A stretch of DNA of 6,532 nucleotides from an uncultured Oscillospiraceae bacterium (lineage in GTDB: Bacteria; Bacillota; Clostridia; Oscillospirales; Oscillospiraceae): assembly GCA_910578575.1 (NCBI GenBank), contig CAJTQP010000089.1, forward strand, positions 1 to 6,532, in the 5' to 3' direction. Each line of letters begins with the position of its first letter. Within the stretch, counting starts at the first letter, position 1. The translations under genes and the position numbers were made by a program. Below the pieces are notes generated by a model. That model did not search any database. It had not been told where the DNA came from and was given only the letters and a program-made list of their open reading frames with translations. Positions 5,486 through 6,532 of the stretch are shown here, piece by piece.

Positions 5486-6247
5486 ATGAAACTGATTTCT
5501 TGGAACGTCAACGGCCTGCGGGCCTGTCTGAAGAAGGATTTTATGGCCTCCTTTGAGGCCCTGGGGGCGGATATCTTTTGCCTGCAAGAGACGAAGCTCC
5601 AGCACCATGCGGGGCAGATCCAGCTGGAGCTGCCGGGGTACCATCAGTTCTGGAACAGTGCGGAGAAGAAGGGGTATTCCGGGGTGGCGGTGTTCACCAA
5701 GGAGGAACCTCTCTCTGTGACATACGGCCTGGGAATCCCGGAGCACGACCAGGAGGGGCGGGTGATTACGGCGGAGTATTCTGGCTTTTACCTGGTGTGC
5801 TGTTATACCCCCAACTCTCAGGATGAGCTAAAGCGTTTGGACTACCGGATGGAGTGGGAGGATGCCATCCGCGCCCATCTGTGTCAGCTGGACCAGAAAA
5901 AGCCGGTGGTGTACTGTGGGGACCTGAATGTGGCCCATGAGGAGATCGACTTGAAGAATCCCAAGACCAACCATAAGAACGCAGGCTTTACCGATGAGGA
6001 GCGGGGGAAGCTGACGGCGTTGTTGGAGGCCGGGTTTGTGGATAGCTTCCGGGCCTTGTATCCGGACTTGGAGGGGGCGTACTCCTGGTGGAGTTACCGC
6101 ATGAAGGCCAGGGAGCGGAATGCGGGGTGGCGCATTGATTACTTCATCGTGTCTCAGAGGTTGATGGAGCGGGTGAAGGGGGCGGCCATCCATAACGAGA
6201 TTTTTGGCAGCGATCATTGCCCAGTGGAGCTGGTGTTGGAGGGGTAG
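5486..6247 (+). CDS. xth: Exodeoxyribonuclease III / AP endonuclease (ExoA type)
   Basis: This 253-residue enzyme belongs to the exonuclease-endonuclease-phosphatase superfamily. It cleaves DNA at abasic sites and removes 3' blocking groups in base excision repair. It is full length for the Gram-positive ExoA branch (about 252 residues). Active-site residues are present: N7 in SWNVNGLRA, metal-binding E35 in CLQETKL, Y107 in CYTPNS, D146 and N148 in CGDLNVAHEEIDL, and the terminal D243-H244 in GSDHCPVEL. The segment NPKTNHKNAGFTDEER is also typical. The start has AGAGGAGA (5473-5480) six bases upstream. It is rich in G- and T-ending codons throughout, unlike dtd and its neighbours. Repeat copy 4 begins within about 10 bases of its stop, and a convergent gene terminates from the right. 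Confidence 0.95.
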   Translation: MKLISWNVNGLRACLKKDFMASFEALGADIFCLQETKLQHHAGQIQLELPGYHQFWNSAEKKGYSGVAVFTKEEPLSVTYGLGIPEHDQEGRVITAEYSGFYLVCCYTPNSQDELKRLDYRMEWEDAIRAHLCQLDQKKPVVYCGDLNVAHEEIDLKNPKTNHKNAGFTDEERGKLTALLEAGFVDSFRALYPDLEGAYSWWSYRMKARERNAGWRIDYFIVSQRLMERVKGAAIHNEIFGSDHCPVELVLEG

Positions 6248-6254
6248 GGGTGCC

Positions 6255-6443
6255 GTAGTGGGAACCGCAACGTGCGGGACGCCGAGGGCGGCGTCCCCTA
6301 CAAGGACGCGTCGGTGTCCGCACCGCCCGTTGGTTCACAATGGACGTGGTTGGGTGGTTCCCTGTGAACCCTACTGGCATGGGGGCATCCCACGGTGGAT
6401 GTAGGGGACGGCGCCCTCGCCGTCCCGCGGGTTCCCAACCACC
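6255..6443 (+). repeat. Structured intergenic repeat, copy 4
   Basis: The left hairpin is GGGACGCCG (6276-6284) with CGGCGTCCC (6289-6297), loop AGGG. The central stem is GGTTCACA (6332-6339) with TGTGAACC (6363-6370). A small stem CATCC-CACGGT-GGATG lies at 6386-6401. The right hairpin is GGGACGGCG (6405-6413) with CGCCGTCCC (6418-6426), loop CCCT. The right terminal motif CCAACCACC lies at 6435-6443. The left edge is fuzzy. It is closest in sequence to copy 1 but lies in the opposite orientation. It directly follows xth and contains no gene. Confidence 0.88.
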
Positions 6444-6485
6444 TGGAGGGTCGGGGATGGTTTTCCCCCAACGGTTCGTGCAGGC
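6273..6485. repeat. Right arm of the long inverted repeat
   Basis: This is the reverse complement of 1-214 at about 95% identity. It includes 6439-6485, which matches 1-47 without a difference. It extends 42 bases beyond the end of repeat copy 4 and stops two bases before the A-run of the minus-strand terminator. The outer 47 bp is absent from copies 2 and 3, so it is not a regular part of the repeat family. Confidence 0.9.
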
Positions 6486-6487
6486 AC

Positions 6488-6513
6488 AAAAAAAGGCTCC
6501 TTTTGAAAGGAGC
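6488..6513 (-). terminator. Rho-independent terminator of a convergent gene to the right
   Basis: Read on the minus strand, GCTCCTTT (6513-6506) pairs with AAAGGAGC (6503-6496), an 8-bp stem with a 2-nt nominal loop that would open to a larger one. After one base (6495) a run of seven T's (6494-6488) follows. This terminates a minus-strand gene whose coding end lies beyond base 6532 and which converges on xth. A second small dyad, CCCGG-TGAAG-CCGGG (6515-6529), lies just upstream on that strand. Confidence 0.8.
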
Positions 6514-6532
6514 TCCCGGTGAAGCCGGGTGA

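Overview
The window reads as chromosomal DNA from a high-GC member of the Clostridia (Bacillota). It most resembles gut Oscillospiraceae/Ruminococcaceae relatives, although the genus is inferred from gene style only. The reasons are strong AAGGAGG-type ribosome binding sites, a consensus SigA promoter, a dtd / metallo-beta-lactamase-fold / hemZ cluster, a clostridial Mrp ATPase with an N-terminal cysteine cluster, and a Gram-positive type exonuclease III. All six recognisable genes are on the + strand and are housekeeping genes. No transposase, phage gene, RNA gene or CRISPR array is visible.

Layout. Positions 1-345 hold an inverted copy of a structured repeat, a strong intrinsic terminator for an upstream gene lying outside the window, and a near-consensus promoter. 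Positions 346-2900 form a tight operon: dtd (D-aminoacyl-tRNA deacylase), a glyoxalase II-like metallo-hydrolase, and hemZ (radical SAM coproporphyrinogen dehydrogenase family), with an 18-bp gap and then a 4-bp ATGA overlap. Positions 2901-3317 are non-coding and contain repeat copy 2, a six-unit 22-bp tandem array growing out of its right end, and the short leader of the next gene. Positions 3318-4268 encode a uridine kinase-family nucleoside kinase. Positions 4269-4597 are non-coding and hold a relic half-hairpin and repeat copy 3. Positions 4598-5428 encode an Mrp/NBP35-type Fe-S cluster carrier ATPase, followed by a hairpin. Positions 5486-6247 encode exodeoxyribonuclease III. Positions 6248-6532 hold repeat copy 4 and a minus-strand terminator belonging to a convergent gene beyond the right edge.

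The genes do not form one pathway. The first three are co-transcribed quality-control and metabolic functions, and the other three look like separate units split by repeats. The distinctive content is the intergenic repeat family: four copies of about 180-190 bp whose terminal inverted repeats are themselves 9-bp hairpins with 4-nt loops. All eight hairpins are perfectly paired although their sequences differ at three stem positions, so changes are matched on both arms. Copies 1 and 4 are inverted relative to each other and extend into an extra 47 bp of identical sequence, so roughly 213-bp inverted repeats, about 95% identical, bracket the whole gene block. The element looks like a MITE- or REP-like non-autonomous element. 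No mobilising enzyme is present here, and whether the family is already described could not be checked.
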